Assembly: GCF_003258315.1 (NCBI RefSeq)
Contig: NZ_CP030032.1
Coordinates: forward strand, 2,705,804-2,769,803
Source of the DNA: Bradymonas sediminis
Lineage (GTDB): Bacteria > Myxococcota_A > Bradymonadia > Bradymonadales > Bradymonadaceae
Reading direction: 5' to 3'
Length of the DNA stretch: 64,000 nt
Shown here: positions 62,968 to 64,000 of the stretch, piece by piece
How positions within the stretch are numbered: position 1 is the first letter of the stretch
Layout of the letters: every line of letters begins with the position of its first letter
Made by a program: the position numbers and the translations under genes
The notes under the pieces: model-generated
Told to the model about the DNA's origin: nothing
The model's input: the letters and a program-made list of their open reading frames with translations, nothing else
Database searches by the model: none

Positions 62968-64000
62968 ATGCCGCCATCTGAATCATCCTCGGACAACAAA
63001 CCCACGCGCGACAGCGCGGCGCCCTGGCGAGTTCGAGACGCGATTAAGCCGCCATTTACGCTGGATTTAGTGTGGGTTTTGCTGCCCTTTTCGCTGGTCC
63101 TCCTGTGCTTCGGGATGCTGCCGCTTCGCTCCTGGGATTATTGGTGGCACCTGACCATGGGTCGGCTCGTGCATCAATATGGGGCCATCCCGGCGGCCAA
63201 CCATTACCTCTATACGATGGACCCCGAGGCGCCCTCCTATATCCAGCCGTGGCTGTCCCAATGGCTCTTCTACTGGTTGCATGACCTCGGCGGCTTGCAA
63301 TTGGTGCTGCTGGTGCGAAACCTCATCGCCGGCGGGTTGGCGGCGTTTCTGGGGATGCGCGCGATGCGCCAGAGCCGCTCGGCGATGTTCGGGGCGGTCC
63401 TCACGCTGGTGGGCTTCGCGCAGGCATTTCCCTATATCGCCGCGCGCTCACATCTTTTTGTCCTGCCGCTTTTTGCCCTGCTCGTCTGGCTCGGCGCTCG
63501 GATCCGCAAGGGTCAGACCCCGCTGGCGGCCGTGATACTATTTCCGGGGGTCGCCGCGCTTTGGGCAAACCTGCACGGCTCGTTCTTTCTGCCCGCTGCC
63601 ATCGCTTTGGCCTTCGGCGCCGCGTCCATCTGCGACCGCTTCGACCCCCGGCCGCTGGCCGAGCGCCGGACCGTCGTCGAGGCGCCCACGAAACAGAGCA
63701 TCGCCTGGTTTGGCGCCTTCGTCGTATCCCTGGTCGCGCCGCTGCTAAACCCGCGCGGCGCCGAGATCTACGGCTATGTCATCGCCCTGTCGACCAACCC
63801 GGAGATCCAGAACACCGTGACCGAGTGGATGGCCGCGACCCCCTGGAACCCGCCCGGCATCGGCATGATCTTCTACGCGTCGATGGGCGCGGGCGCGTAT
63901 ATCTTTTGGCGCAACCGCCGCTCGGTGGACCCGGCCGACGTCTTCTTATTCGCCGGCCTCGCCCTGATGACCATCATGGCCGCGCGGGCGATGTTGTGGT
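62968..64000 (+). CDS. polytopic membrane protein, start only (runs off the edge)
   Basis: An uninterrupted frame from ATG 62968 to the end of the window gives at least 344 residues with no stop. It has a polar N-terminal tail, then many membrane helices. Just after the first helix it reads SWDYWWHLTMGRLVHQYGAIPAANHYLYT, of which WDYWWHLTMG and GAIPAANHYL are the tell-tale parts: a GT-C-like family with a W-W-H-L-x-x-G loop, thought to be glycosyltransferase or O-antigen-associated. ANLHGSFF and LNPRG follow later. Function is not settled. Confidence 0.75.
   Translation, partial: MPPSESSSDNKPTRDSAAPWRVRDAIKPPFTLDLVWVLLPFSLVLLCFGMLPLRSWDYWWHLTMGRLVHQYGAIPAANHYLYTMDPEAPSYIQPWLSQWLFYWLHDLGGLQLVLLVRNLIAGGLAAFLGMRAMRQSRSAMFGAVLTLVGFAQAFPYIAARSHLFVLPLFALLVWLGARIRKGQTPLAAVILFPGVAALWANLHGSFFLPAAIALAFGAASICDRFDPRPLAERRTVVEAPTKQSIAWFGAFVVSLVAPLLNPRGAEIYGYVIALSTNPEIQNTVTEWMAATPWNPPGIGMIFYASMGAGAYIFWRNRRSVDPADVFLFAGLALMTIMAARAMLW

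Noticed and set aside
1-64000. Mobile element, prophage or integron
   Set aside because: No transposase, integrase, terminal repeats, phage structural genes or tRNA-edge duplications were recognised on either strand.

Overview
The window looks like chromosomal DNA from a GC-rich Gram-negative bacterium of the deltaproteobacterial/Myxococcota kind, perhaps a Bradymonadales-type organism. This is inferred from gene content, not from any marker gene. The pointers are about ten secreted lipoproteins, a cysteine-repeat surface protein, an RCC1-repeat protein with MopE-like CDGxDDDCDG motifs, three bactofilins in a row, tandem-FHA and PilZ proteins, and DUF507. No rRNA, tRNA, insertion sequence, prophage, CRISPR array or integration scar was recognised. 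All genes read as intact except the last, which runs off the right edge.

Layout. 1-8.4 kb: two secreted proteins (one an HExxH putative metalloprotease), a PDZ/membrane protein with a degenerate AAA domain, a MepA-like murein endopeptidase fused to HEAT-like repeats, and DUF507. 8.8-14.2 kb: cysteine-repeat lipoprotein, the bactofilin trio (the third carries a C-terminal SAP domain), an alpha/beta hydrolase and a zinc-ribbon/tandem-FHA protein. 14.5-19.6 kb: a lipoprotein, an isolated type III export gate (SctV/FlhA family), an SCP2-type thiolase and a YczE-like membrane protein. 20-25 kb: two translationally coupled lipoproteins with Ig-like domains and a C-terminal half resembling the BPI/TULIP lipid-binding fold. 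25-32.6 kb: FIST sensor protein, HupE-like protein, then a housekeeping run on the minus strand: cysteine desulfurase, mnmA, rnc, tatA, yicC, gmk.

33-45 kb: arrestin-fold membrane protein, a GH18-like lipoprotein, two unknown secreted proteins, a lipoprotein methyltransferase, a hotdog thioesterase, a PilZ protein, a receptor-L-domain lipoprotein with an extreme Cys/Asp/His tail, a small DnaJ-type zinc-ribbon protein and the RCC1 lipoprotein. 45.3-51.1 kb: a two-gene operon of large Hsp100-like double-AAA+ ATPases. 51.4-64 kb: RCK potassium channel, TauE/SafE permease, aberrant NRAMP transporter, CsaA, class A penicillin-binding protein, HtpG, a small unknown protein, an ABC-exporter-type permease and the start of a polytopic membrane protein.

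Functional links that can be argued: the desulfurase supplies sulfur to MnmA in the same operon; the MepA-like enzyme and the penicillin-binding protein both act on peptidoglycan, and bactofilins often scaffold such enzymes. The best candidates for something undescribed are the paired Hsp100-like ATPases (decayed first ATPase sites, no usual second-ring pore loop, unusual N and C termini), the bactofilin-SAP protein, the coupled TULIP-like lipoproteins and the Cys/Asp/His-rich tail.
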